From DATKDF01 sp035512795 (GTDB taxonomy: Bacteria > Acidobacteriota > Vicinamibacteria > Vicinamibacterales > SCN-69-37), in assembly GCA_035512795.1 (NCBI GenBank), contig DATKDF010000084.1, positions 1 through 20,279 on the forward strand: 20,279 bases of DNA, written 5' to 3'. The notes under the pieces were generated by a model. It made no database searches, was not told the DNA's origin, and saw only the letters and a program-made list of their open reading frames with translations. The translations under genes and the position numbers were made by a program. Shown piece by piece: positions 13,408 to 20,279 of the stretch. The stretch's first letter is position 1. Every line of letters begins with the position of its first letter.

Positions 13408-14340
13408 ATGAGCTTCCCAGGGTCCCGAATCTTCAAGGCCGCCGGCGTGCTGGTGGTTCTCATGGGCGCCGCGGCGCTCGTCATCGTGGCTGCGCCGCTC
13501 GTGCACGGGCAGGCGACGGCCCGCCGGGTGCAGGCCGAGGTGGCCGCGCCTCAGGTGCGCACCCACTGGATTGGCGGCTCCTACATCGGCGTGACGGTCC
13601 GCGACGCGGATCGCGCCGACGCCGACCGCGCCAGGCTGGCCGAACCGACCGGGGCCGTCGTTGACGAAGTCCGGGGCGACAGCCCGGCTTCGGCCGCGGG
13701 TCTTCGGGCCGGCGATCTCATCACGCGGTTCGATGGCGAACGCGTGCGAGGCGCCCGGCACTTCGAACGGCTCGTGTCCGAAACGCCCGACGGGCGCAAC
13801 GTCGAGATGACCGTCGTCCGGGCCGGCGAGAACGTCGCCCTGACGGTGGCTCCCGAAGCCTCGCCGGCTGCGCTCGCGCTCGACCGCGGCCTGCGGAGCC
13901 TGCGCGGGCTTCGCGATCTCGAGGTGCACGTCCCCGAGCTTCGCGGATTCCGGATCCCGGAGATCACGGTGCCGCACTTCAACTTCGATTTCGACACCGC
14001 GCCGCGCGTGCTGACGGTGCGCGGCCGGCTGGGCGTGAGCGTCCAGGAAATGGGCGATCAGCTGGGCGAGTACTTCGGCGCGCCCGACGGTCTGCTCGTG
14101 ACCGCGGTCGAGGACGACAGTCCCGCCAGCGCGGCGGGCATCCGCGCCGGCGATGTCATTACCGGCGTGGCCGGCAACCCGGTCCGGTCGTCAATCGAAC
14201 TCCGCCGGCGTCTCGATCGGGTCGAGGGGGACGTGACGATCACGGTCGTGCGCGACCGCAAGGAACAGACGCTGACGGTTACCATCGAGGACCGCTCGGT
14301 CGAGCGGGTCGAGCGGCCGGTGCGCCGGATCATCCGGTAG
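13408..14340 (+). CDS. Membrane-anchored or secreted protein with two PDZ domains
   Basis: The 310-residue protein begins with a long hydrophobic signal/anchor (VLVVLMGAAALVIVAAPLV, about residues 13-32, followed by HGQATA), so it acts outside the cytoplasm. PDZ1 (about 48-150: YIGVTVRD, GAVVDEVRGDSPASAAGLRAGDLITRFDGERV) and PDZ2 (about 207-295: LGVSVQEMGDQLGEYFGAPDGLLV, DDSPASAAGIRAGDVITGV) are joined by a linker containing HVPELRGFRIPEITVPHFNFDFD. Both PDZ domains are of the DegP/HtrA type, but there is no trypsin-like protease domain. It probably binds exposed C-termini or tethers a protease or envelope substrate. The start is supported by GGAGGG (13393-13398), about ten bases before ATG. 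A sigma-54-like site lies just upstream. Confidence 0.85.
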   Translation: MSFPGSRIFKAAGVLVVLMGAAALVIVAAPLVHGQATARRVQAEVAAPQVRTHWIGGSYIGVTVRDADRADADRARLAEPTGAVVDEVRGDSPASAAGLRAGDLITRFDGERVRGARHFERLVSETPDGRNVEMTVVRAGENVALTVAPEASPAALALDRGLRSLRGLRDLEVHVPELRGFRIPEITVPHFNFDFDTAPRVLTVRGRLGVSVQEMGDQLGEYFGAPDGLLVTAVEDDSPASAAGIRAGDVITGVAGNPVRSSIELRRRLDRVEGDVTITVVRDRKEQTLTVTIEDRSVERVERPVRRIIR

Positions 14341-14350
14341 GACCGCGCCG

Positions 14351-14368
14351 GAACGGGTCGGCCCGTTC
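14351..14368. terminator. Bidirectional hairpin between convergent PDZ and GAF genes
   Basis: GAACGGG (14351-14357), loop TCGG, CCCGTTC (14362-14368) form a perfect seven-pair stem with a stable tetraloop, between the PDZ stop (14340) and the GAF-gene stop (14367-14369). There is no T-run. Position and symmetry suit a shared terminator. Confidence 0.5.
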
Positions 14369-15566
14369 AGTCCGCGCGGCTCTTGAGCGCGGGCGAGGCT
14401 GGTGAAGTCACCGGCTGAATGACCGTCGAGAACTGCGACGCGACGATGCGCGCCAGGGCACAGGTTTCCGACTTGGGCCGTCGCGACCGCGTCTCGACGG
14501 CCAGCACCCCCACGCAGCCGGTGGTCGTGACGAGCGGCACGGCCACCGCGCCGGGCGCGTCTTCTCCAGCGCCCTTCATCGTCTGCGGCTTCATCGACCG
14601 GAACGCGAGCGCCGTGACGTTGTCGCCATCGATCTGCAGCGAGCCCAGGCGCTTGATCACCCGATCCGAGTAGCCATGGGTGAGCGCCGGTTGGAGCAGG
14701 CTGCCGCTCGTGTCCACGGCCCAGAGCACCAGGCCCCTGGCATCGAGCACTCTGGCCGCACGCTCGACGATGGCGGGCAGGTCGCGGCTGTCGCTGAGGC
14801 GGGCCAGGTCGCCACAGAGCTCGGCGGCGTCATCGAGGCCGGCCCGTGAGACACCCACTTCGCGGACGATGACGGCCGCGCCGCCACCGAGGTCCAGATC
14901 CCGTGCCGGCGGCGCCGCCGGGGCGCCGGTTGCCGGGGCGCCAACCTCGGCCCCATCGCCGGCCGTGTCGGCCTCGTCGCGCGCGCCGCGAACGGCCAGA
15001 AACGCCACGACGACCAGAAAGCCCATCGCCAGGCCGTCCATCGAGAACCGGAGCCAGCGGGTCGTGTAAAGGCTGGCCTCGGCGGCCCGGTGTTCGGCGC
15101 CGCGCGCTTCGGCCAGGGCCGCGGCGGCCTTCTGCGTGGCCTCGGCCGAGTCCATGAAAATGAGGTCCGAGGCCAGGAACAACTGGTTGTCGCTCACGAA
15201 CTTGCGGGTGCGCTCGTCGATCGTGTTGAACCCGGCGACGGCCGCCAGTGCGCGTTCGTAGTGCTGCCGCGTCTCGTCGTCCGGCGCGGCGGCCGAGAGG
15301 GCCGACAACTCGGTTTCGAGCCGGCCGGCCAGCGTGGCCGCCTCTCCCATCCAGTACGCCGGGTCCTGACCGGTGGCGACGTACCCGGCGTGCGCCGCGC
15401 GCAGGTCGGCCAGGTCGCGATCGATCGCGGCCAGCCGTGCGTCGCGACCGGCCGCATCGGCGCGCGCGGCACCGAGTGAATTGTCGAATCGGAGATCCTG
15501 GCCGAGCGAGACGCCGGCGACGATGAGGGTGAGGATCAGGAGCACACCAAGACGTCGCTGTTTCAC
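14367..15566 (-). CDS. Two-TM membrane sensor with extracytoplasmic helical domain and C-terminal GAF domain
   Basis: The 399-residue protein has TM1 at about residues 7-21 (GVLLILTLIVAGVSLG), an Ala-rich helical extracytoplasmic domain (about 22-172, resembling CHASE3/four-helix-bundle sensors in length and composition), TM2 at about 178-195 (MGFLVVVAFLAV), an Ala/Pro/Gly linker, and a GAF-like domain (about 245-385: LARLSDSRDLPAIVERAARVLDARGLVLWAVD, AVAVPLVTTTGCVGVLAVE). It ends there: no kinase, cyclase, methyl-accepting or phosphatase output is present. It may signal by contact with another protein. GTG at 15566 is preceded by GAGG about seven bases upstream. It is divergent from the lipid-kinase-like gene over only 43 bases. 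Confidence 0.75.
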   Translation of the reverse strand: MKQRRLGVLLILTLIVAGVSLGQDLRFDNSLGAARADAAGRDARLAAIDRDLADLRAAHAGYVATGQDPAYWMGEAATLAGRLETELSALSAAAPDDETRQHYERALAAVAGFNTIDERTRKFVSDNQLFLASDLIFMDSAEATQKAAAALAEARGAEHRAAEASLYTTRWLRFSMDGLAMGFLVVVAFLAVRGARDEADTAGDGAEVGAPATGAPAAPPARDLDLGGGAAVIVREVGVSRAGLDDAAELCGDLARLSDSRDLPAIVERAARVLDARGLVLWAVDTSGSLLQPALTHGYSDRVIKRLGSLQIDGDNVTALAFRSMKPQTMKGAGEDAPGAVAVPLVTTTGCVGVLAVETRSRRPKSETCALARIVASQFSTVIQPVTSPASPALKSRAD

Positions 15567-15585
15567 GCTGACCTCATGTCGCTCG

Positions 15586-15594
15586 TACTATAAA
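15586..15594. promoter_or_regulatory. Shared AT-rich -10-like element between divergent genes
   Basis: TACTATAAA gives TATAAA on the + strand (15589-15594) and TATAGT on the - strand (15592 to 15587), in a 43-base gap between divergent starts at 15566 and 15610. Neither has a convincing -35. It is the only AT-rich spot here, so one or both promoters probably lie on it. Confidence 0.35.
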
Positions 15595-15609
15595 CGAACA
15601 TCCCTGGCC

Positions 15610-16554
15610 GTGCGCATCGCCGTCATCATAAATCCCATCGCCGGGCGTGGCCGGCGCCGCGCGGAGGGCGCCGCGCGCCGCGACCACGCGCGTACGATCG
15701 TCGGCGCGGCGGGGATCGAGGCCACCATCGCCGTCAGCGAACGGGCCGGCCACGCGCGGACGCTCGCAGCCGACGCCGTGGCCGCCGACGTCGACGCGGT
15801 CATCGTGTGGGGCGGCGACGGCACGGTCAACGAAGCCGCGGGCCCGCTCCTCGGCACGCGCATCGCGCTCGGGATCGTGCCGTGCGGATCGGGTGACGGC
15901 CTTGCACGCGGGCTGGGGCTGCCGCTCGATCCGCGTGCAGTCGTGGCTGCCGCGGTCCGGGGCACGGGGCACGCCATCGACGCCGGATTTGTCGGCCCGC
16001 GTCATTTCCTCAATATCGCCGGGGTGGGGTTCGATGCCGCCGTGGCCGCGGCGTTCGACCGGCGCGGCCGGTTTGGCGCCCTGAGCTACGCGGCGGCCGC
16101 CATCGGTCGCGTCTGGAGCTATCGGCCGGAGCGATATCGCCTGACGCTCGAGGGCGTGCCGGCCGATGGGCCCCTGTTCCTGGTCGCGTTTGCCAACAGC
16201 CGGCAGTACGGCAACGGCCTCGTCCTGGCGCCGCACGCCGATCCGGCCGACGGGCGGCTCGATGTCGTGGTCGTCGACGGCGGTTCGCCCGTCGAACAGA
16301 TCTGGCGGGCGCGGCGGCTGGTCGTCAGGCCGCTCACCCGGGCGCGCGGCGTGATGCGCGCGCGGGTGTCGACGGCCAGCATCGAAGGGGCGCGGCTCGT
16401 CTGCCATGTCGATGGCGAGCCGTTCGAAACGGGCGGAACGCTCGACGTGCGAGTCGAGACCGAGGCGATTCGCATCGTCGGGGCCGGTCTCGGCCGTGCG
16501 TGGCGGCCTGCGGCGGTGCTGGCCGGCACGGGGGCGGCTATTGGCGAGGTTTGA
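15610..16554 (+). CDS. Diacylglycerol/sphingosine kinase-like lipid kinase
   Basis: The 314-residue protein belongs to the DAGK/YegS/sphingosine-kinase fold. It begins RIAVIINPIAGRGRR (nucleotide-binding N-terminus), with the catalytic glycine-rich loop WGGDGTVNEAA at residues 67-77. VPCGSGDGLARGLGLPLDP follows, where many bacterial DAG kinases have GTGND. HAIDAGFVGPRHFLNIAGVGFDAAV and NSRQYGNGLVLAPHADPADGRLDVVVV are the usual C-terminal domain signatures. The CGSGDGLA form is closer to the sphingoid-base kinase pattern, but the substrate cannot be assigned. GTG at 15610 starts the protein exactly at the family's first strand; no clear ribosome site is seen, and the leader may be very short. 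Its 3' end overlaps the convergent dsbD by 17 bases. Confidence 0.88.
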   Translation: MRIAVIINPIAGRGRRRAEGAARRDHARTIVGAAGIEATIAVSERAGHARTLAADAVAADVDAVIVWGGDGTVNEAAGPLLGTRIALGIVPCGSGDGLARGLGLPLDPRAVVAAAVRGTGHAIDAGFVGPRHFLNIAGVGFDAAVAAAFDRRGRFGALSYAAAAIGRVWSYRPERYRLTLEGVPADGPLFLVAFANSRQYGNGLVLAPHADPADGRLDVVVVDGGSPVEQIWRARRLVVRPLTRARGVMRARVSTASIEGARLVCHVDGEPFETGGTLDVRVETEAIRIVGAGLGRAWRPAAVLAGTGAAIGEV

Positions 16555-18298
16555 GGATCACGTAGGCCGGCAGCCCGTAGGCGTCGATGTGCTGCATCAG
16601 CTCGCGGGCGGGTGAGGCGTCGAGGTCTTCGGCCTGGAACTTGATCTTCGTGTACCCGGAGAGCGCCGCCTGCACGGTCGGGTCGGCCAGCGTGGTCTCG
16701 TCCATCACCAGGCAATTTTTGCACCAGGTGGCCCAGAGGTCGATGAGCACGGGTGTGCCGTCGCGTTCGGCAATGGCCAGACCCTCGTCGAGCGAGGCGT
16801 GCCAGCCGGCCTCGACCTGCCTGGCGACGCTCGCGCGCACGCTCGCCGGGTCCACCCAGCGGTTGGCGAAGAGCTCCCAGGCGAGGTAGCCGTAATAGGC
16901 GGCGGTCGCGAGGATGAACACGCCCATCGCGTACTTGACCTTGGCCATCCAGGCGCCGGGTTTCGGCAGCGACGCGATGCCGGCGCCGGCGATCGGCCAG
17001 GGCAGGGCCATGCCGAGGCCGAGCACGAACGGCAGCGCGAGTGCCGCGGCCACGCCGCGGGCGTACTGATCGCTCGCGAACACGATGACCTGGATGACGA
17101 CCGGGGCCACGCAGGCGCCGGCCAGGAGCGCGGCGACCGAGCCCATGCTGAACGCCAGCACGTAGGTGCCACGGCTCGCTTCGTCGAACTGGATGCGGCT
17201 CGACCAACGCGAGAAGTCGATCGCGATGACGTCGAACATGGCCAGCGCCAGCACGACGAAGAGCACGGCAATGCCCAGGTTGAACCAGGGTGACGCGTTG
17301 ATGGTGCCGAAGTTGCCGGCCGCGAGAATCACCACGAGGCCGAGCACGCCGTAGACGAGCGCCATGGCGAGGCCGTAGGTGGCACCGAGGCCGAACCCGC
17401 GACTGCGCCGCCCGGCCTGGGCGCCGGCGCCGATGATGGCCAGGTTGATCGGGATCATCGGCAGCACGCACGGCGTGAGGTTGAGCGCCAGGCCGCCGAC
17501 CGCCGTGATGAGCAGGATCGCCAGCAGGCCGCGGTCCTCGAACCAGCCGCGCGGCTTGATGCCCGCCTCGGCGTTCCGGATGAACTGGAGAAACGCCGGC
17601 ACGCCGAGGTACCCGTCGTCGCGGCCCTCGATCGTGAAGTTGGCCAGCCGCGCGAGACCGGCGTCGGCCACCGGCGCGCTCGACGCCGCGGGCACGACGG
17701 ACATCATGATCGGCTCGATGACGGCTGGTTCGCCCGTGCCGAACGCGATGGCGCCGAACACGTCGGCGTGACGCGCCGGCGAGGGCTCGCCGCCGGCCGC
17801 GACCTCGAAGGTCCAGCTCGTCACGAGCGATCGGGCCCGGAAGCACACGCGGTCGTCGCACGCCTGGTAGCGGAGCTCGGCCGGGAGCGCGAACGAGCCT
17901 GGCGCTGCCGACGCGTCGACGGCCAGTTGGATGCCAATCACGAACTCGTGCTCGAACACCGCCAGCGGGTTCGGGTCGCCTTCGAGCAGGAAGTCGGTCG
18001 ACGGCGGGAAGACGACTTCGGTGACGGCGACGCCCGCCGGTGGATCGAACGTGAGGGTGGTCGCGATGAGCGACGGGTCGCGCGGCCGATTGGACTGGAG
18101 GTGCAGGCCCTCGGGCACCGAGACGTGCAGGGCGAGCCGCGCCGGGCTTCCGGCCGGCGTCGTCGTCCGCTCGACGAGCGGCGTCACTTCGGCCGGCACG
18201 TCGCCGACGCGCCGCGGCGGCGCGCCGCAGGCGGCGAGGGCCGTTACAAGGAGCAGCGTGACGAGGGCTCTCAATGGGTCAATCTGCAATCCGGTCAA
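16538..18298 (-). CDS. dsbD: Thiol:disulfide interchange protein DsbD
   Basis: DsbD moves electrons from cytoplasmic thioredoxin across the membrane to periplasmic thiol proteins. All three modules are present. The periplasmic N-domain carries the Cys pair C147/C152 in YQACDDRVC. The membrane domain, about eight segments, has C277 (NLTPCVLPMIPINL) and C396 (GACVAPVVIQVI). The C-terminal thioredoxin domain has C526-x-x-C529 (WATWCKNCLVMDE). The start is TTG at 18298, overlapping the nuoG TGA as TTGA, with GAGAGAAG upstream. It yields a lipoprotein-type signal (LLLVTALAAC, lipid Cys24), so the N-domain is probably lipid-anchored as well. The length of 586 is normal. Coupling to nuoG suggests joint expression; the link between thiol supply and complex I is not explained by the sequence. 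Confidence 0.9.
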   Translation of the reverse strand: MTGLQIDPLRALVTLLLVTALAACGAPPRRVGDVPAEVTPLVERTTTPAGSPARLALHVSVPEGLHLQSNRPRDPSLIATTLTFDPPAGVAVTEVVFPPSTDFLLEGDPNPLAVFEHEFVIGIQLAVDASAAPGSFALPAELRYQACDDRVCFRARSLVTSWTFEVAAGGEPSPARHADVFGAIAFGTGEPAVIEPIMMSVVPAASSAPVADAGLARLANFTIEGRDDGYLGVPAFLQFIRNAEAGIKPRGWFEDRGLLAILLITAVGGLALNLTPCVLPMIPINLAIIGAGAQAGRRSRGFGLGATYGLAMALVYGVLGLVVILAAGNFGTINASPWFNLGIAVLFVVLALAMFDVIAIDFSRWSSRIQFDEASRGTYVLAFSMGSVAALLAGACVAPVVIQVIVFASDQYARGVAAALALPFVLGLGMALPWPIAGAGIASLPKPGAWMAKVKYAMGVFILATAAYYGYLAWELFANRWVDPASVRASVARQVEAGWHASLDEGLAIAERDGTPVLIDLWATWCKNCLVMDETTLADPTVQAALSGYTKIKFQAEDLDASPARELMQHIDAYGLPAYVILKPRQ

Positions 18299-20082
18299 TC
18301 CACTTCTCTCAGTGGAATGACCTCGGCGCGCGGGAGCGGGCCGAACTCGTCGCCGAACTTGACCGGCGGCAGGTCCTGGAACATGAAGTCCCACTTCCAG
18401 CGTTCGGACGGGTTCGACGCGCTCAGCCAGTGTCGCGCGGCCACCGGGCGGTTGAACGCCACGGTGGCGAGCGTGGCGTAGCCCGGGGTGCCGGCCAGCG
18501 CCTGGGCGATCGCCTCGCGGATGGCGTTCGAGGAGGCGTAGTCGAGGTCCACTCCAAGGATTGACCCGACGTGTTTCAGGATGCGCCAGTCTTCGTCGGC
18601 GTCGCCGGGGGCGCCGATGACCTTCGACGCGCCCTGCACGTGACCGGTCGCGTTCGTGTAGGTGGCGTCCTTCTCGACGAACGCACAGCCGGGCAGCAGA
18701 ATGTCGGCCGCCTCGGCGAGCGGCGTCTTGAGCACGCCCTGGACGATCAGCGTCTGAATGTGTCCGGCGCGCTGCGCGTCGGCAATCCAGTCCGTGTCGC
18801 CGATCGTGCCATCGGGGCCCGGGTCGATGACGTAGAGCACCTTGACCTGTCCGGCCGCGACGGCCGACTTCAGGTTGGCCAGGTCGGCCGGACCGGCACC
18901 GGAGCCGACGTCGAATCCCAGGTCGCGCGCGCCGCGGACGTTCGGGGCGTCAATCGGCGGAACGGGGAACTTCACGTCCTGCGCCTGCGGCTTCTCGCGG
19001 TACCGCCAGCTCATCGTGACCCCGCCCGTGCCGGCCGCCACCTGCCGCAGCACGAACAGCTCTTCGAGCGAGGCGTGCGCCGACACGAGCCACCGCACCG
19101 CATGCGGTCCGCCTCCGGCGTCGACCGCGCGCCGCACCGCGCCGTACGCGTTGTCCCACGAGACGGCCTCCCAGGCCCGGCCTTCGCCCGTGCCCGTCGT
19201 CAAGTGCGGTTGGAGTGCGCGCCGATCGCCTTCGACCCAGTGGTAGTCGAAGCGGCCGATGTCGCACATCCAGTAACTGTTGATCTCGTGGTTGGGCCGC
19301 GGCGTCACGCGCACGAGTTGGGCTCCCTTGGCCCACTCGGGCTTGGCCTTGATCCAGGCCGTCGTGTTGCAGCCCTTCTCGCAGAGGGTGCAGATGGTGT
19401 CGACCGCGTGCGGGTTGTCCCACGGCCGCGATTTGTAGCGGTAGTCGCGCGTCGTGATGGCGCCGACCGGGCAGACGTCCATGAGGTTGCCCGACAGGAG
19501 CGAGACGACGCCCTGTTCCTCGAATGTCGCGATCTCGCTGTGATAGCCGCGCTGGGCGATGCCGATCTGCGCATCGCCGTCGATCTCACGCATGAAACGG
19601 ACGCACCGGGTGCACAGGATGCACCGGTTGCGGTTGAGCAAGAGCGTCGGGCCGAAGTCCACATCGGCCCTCGCGCCCTCGCCGTCGAACACGCGCCGCG
19701 GAAACTCCATGCGGCTCCGCGACGGCCCGAAGGTGTACGAAAAATCCTGCAGCGGACACTCGCCGCCCTTGTCGCACACGGGACAGTCGAGCGGATGGTT
19801 GATGAGCAGGAACTCGAACACACTGGCCCGGGCCTCGATGACCTCGGGCGAGTTGGTGACGACCACCATGCCCTCGGTACACGCCGTCGAACAGGCCGTC
19901 TGCAGCTTCGCCATCTTCTCGATCCGGACGATGCAGACGCGGCAGGAGCCGTCGACGGCGAGACCGGGGTGGTAGCAGTAGTACGGCACCCCGACGCCGT
20001 GCTGGATCGCGGCCTCGAGGACGCTCTTGCCTTGTTCGACCGTGACCGGCCGGCCATCTATCGTCAGCGTGAGGGAGTTCAT
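18295..20082 (-). CDS. nuoG: NADH-quinone oxidoreductase subunit G (NuoG)
   Basis: This is the iron-sulfur subunit of the complex I peripheral arm. The N-terminal ferredoxin domain has the [2Fe-2S] ligands C36, C47, C50, C64. The His-ligated [4Fe-4S] motif is H96, C100, C103, C109 (HPLDCPVCDKGGEC). A further [4Fe-4S] set is in RCILCTRC with the later DVCPVG. A fourth set, CTLCEKGC plus a Cys 35 residues on in YWMCDIG, corresponds to the extra N7-type cluster of some bacteria. The molybdopterin-oxidoreductase-like C-domain is short and includes VLKTPLAEAADILLPGCAFVEKD. At 595 aa it is smaller than long NuoG forms. ATG at 20082 gives MNSLTLTIDGRPV; the ribosome site is weak. The downstream gene is dsbD, not nuoH. 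A long hairpin ends about 14 bases before the start codon. Confidence 0.93.
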   Translation of the reverse strand: MNSLTLTIDGRPVTVEQGKSVLEAAIQHGVGVPYYCYHPGLAVDGSCRVCIVRIEKMAKLQTACSTACTEGMVVVTNSPEVIEARASVFEFLLINHPLDCPVCDKGGECPLQDFSYTFGPSRSRMEFPRRVFDGEGARADVDFGPTLLLNRNRCILCTRCVRFMREIDGDAQIGIAQRGYHSEIATFEEQGVVSLLSGNLMDVCPVGAITTRDYRYKSRPWDNPHAVDTICTLCEKGCNTTAWIKAKPEWAKGAQLVRVTPRPNHEINSYWMCDIGRFDYHWVEGDRRALQPHLTTGTGEGRAWEAVSWDNAYGAVRRAVDAGGGPHAVRWLVSAHASLEELFVLRQVAAGTGGVTMSWRYREKPQAQDVKFPVPPIDAPNVRGARDLGFDVGSGAGPADLANLKSAVAAGQVKVLYVIDPGPDGTIGDTDWIADAQRAGHIQTLIVQGVLKTPLAEAADILLPGCAFVEKDATYTNATGHVQGASKVIGAPGDADEDWRILKHVGSILGVDLDYASSNAIREAIAQALAGTPGYATLATVAFNRPVAARHWLSASNPSERWKWDFMFQDLPPVKFGDEFGPLPRAEVIPLREVD

Positions 20083-20279
20083 CAGCGATATTCTATCGGT
20101 ACGACGGGTACGGCCGGTAACGACGGGGACGACAGGGACGCGGCGCCGAGCCGCACCAGACCGGACGTTGGCCCGGCGAAGCCGCGTTCCACGTCCCCGT
20201 CGTACGTGTCGTACCGGCCGACACGCCTCCGCGAGCATCGATAGCGGCGCCGCGACCTGCCCGCGGTCAGCGGCCGACA
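20083..20279. other. Region upstream of nuoG without an assigned gene
   Basis: Reading frames on the - strand stay open to the window edge, but their translations are Arg/Val-rich and match nothing I recognise, as expected for GC-rich repeat DNA. A preceding gene could end just inside the edge: one - strand frame stops at about 20268. The rest is dominated by the inverted repeat at 20097-20216. Confidence 0.5.
20097..20216. repeat. Long nested inverted repeat, REP/MITE-like or leader hairpin
   Basis: Three co-axial stems are visible. CGGTACGAC (20097-20105) pairs with GTCGTACCG (20208-20216). ACGACGGGGACG (20120-20131) pairs with CGTCCCCGTCGT (20192-20203). GGGACGCGGC (20135-20144) pairs with GCCGCGTTCC (20181-20190), with one G-U in RNA. 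Short GCCG/CGGC pairs continue inside. The arms also share short direct repeats of the type GGTACGACGGG / AACGACGGGGACGACAGGGACG-like units. No target-site duplication is evident. On the - strand it would sit in the nuoG leader. Confidence 0.7.

Noticed and set aside
16709..16726. Sigma-54-like string on the - strand within dsbD (TGGTGCAAAAATTGC)
   Set aside because: It encodes the thioredoxin CxxC site and lacks the TGGC element at correct spacing.
16119..17861. 580-codon - strand frame within dsbD
   Set aside because: It is out-of-frame on the same strand as dsbD and runs into the lipid kinase antisense; Arg/Pro-rich with no domain.
18571..20244. 557-codon + strand frame opposite nuoG
   Set aside because: It is antisense to a gene with complete iron-sulfur motifs; the product shows no domain.

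Overview
The window is GC-rich chromosomal DNA with strongly G/C-biased third codon positions, tightly packed genes, many GTG/TTG starts and one- to four-base gene overlaps. The gene set is a Gram-negative-type one: Mfd, a SurA-like periplasmic foldase, DusB, a FabZ-like hotdog protein, a membrane DsbD, a complex I NuoG subunit, and abundant two-component, sigma-54 and SpoIIE-type signalling. It looks like an Acidobacteriota (Vicinamibacteria-like) or similar high-GC soil bacterium. That placement is inference from gene style, not a marker-based call. I see no tRNA, rRNA, CRISPR array, phage or insertion sequence.

Layout. (1) 1-3300, + strand: 3' end of mfd, a SurA/PpiC-type foldase and a tRNA-dihydrouridine synthase in a tight run. 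(2) 3309-5519, - strand: an NtrC-type sigma-54 activator followed, almost without gaps, by a basic-tailed protein of unknown function and a Dabb-domain protein. (3) 5616-7182, + strand: divergent from the activator, a small excisionase-type HTH protein, a 78-residue protein resembling only the His-phosphotransfer hairpin of a sensor kinase, then a roughly 260-bp AT-richer regulatory region and a FliA/WhiG-type sigma factor. (4) 7190-8704, - strand: a PAS-kinase-receiver hybrid. (5) 8899-10742, + strand: a YhaM-like OB/HD phosphohydrolase and an EamA transporter. (6) 10761-11237, - strand: a FabZ-like hotdog protein lacking the catalytic histidine. (7) 11293-14340, + strand: a GAF-GAF-SpoIIE phosphatase and a membrane-anchored double-PDZ protein. 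(8) 14367-15566, - strand: a membrane sensor ending in a GAF domain. (9) 15610-16554, + strand: a lipid-kinase-like protein. (10) 16538-20082, - strand: NuoG and DsbD, translationally coupled. (11) 20083-20279: no gene assigned; it carries a long nested inverted repeat.

The most striking part is 4119-7182. A sigma-54 activator lies divergent to a two-gene HTH/His-hairpin unit. A near-consensus sigma-54 promoter (TGGCAC-N5-TTGC) sits upstream of the FliA-like sigma gene, with an imperfect 38-bp palindrome about 125 bp further upstream, where an activator would be expected to bind. This reads as a sigma-54 to sigma-28-type cascade with an unusual kinase-fragment accessory protein. A second, weaker sigma-54-like site lies before the double-PDZ gene. 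Other points of interest are the FabZ homologue with Ala in place of the GHFP histidine and the nested hairpin that ends about 14 bases before the nuoG start codon.
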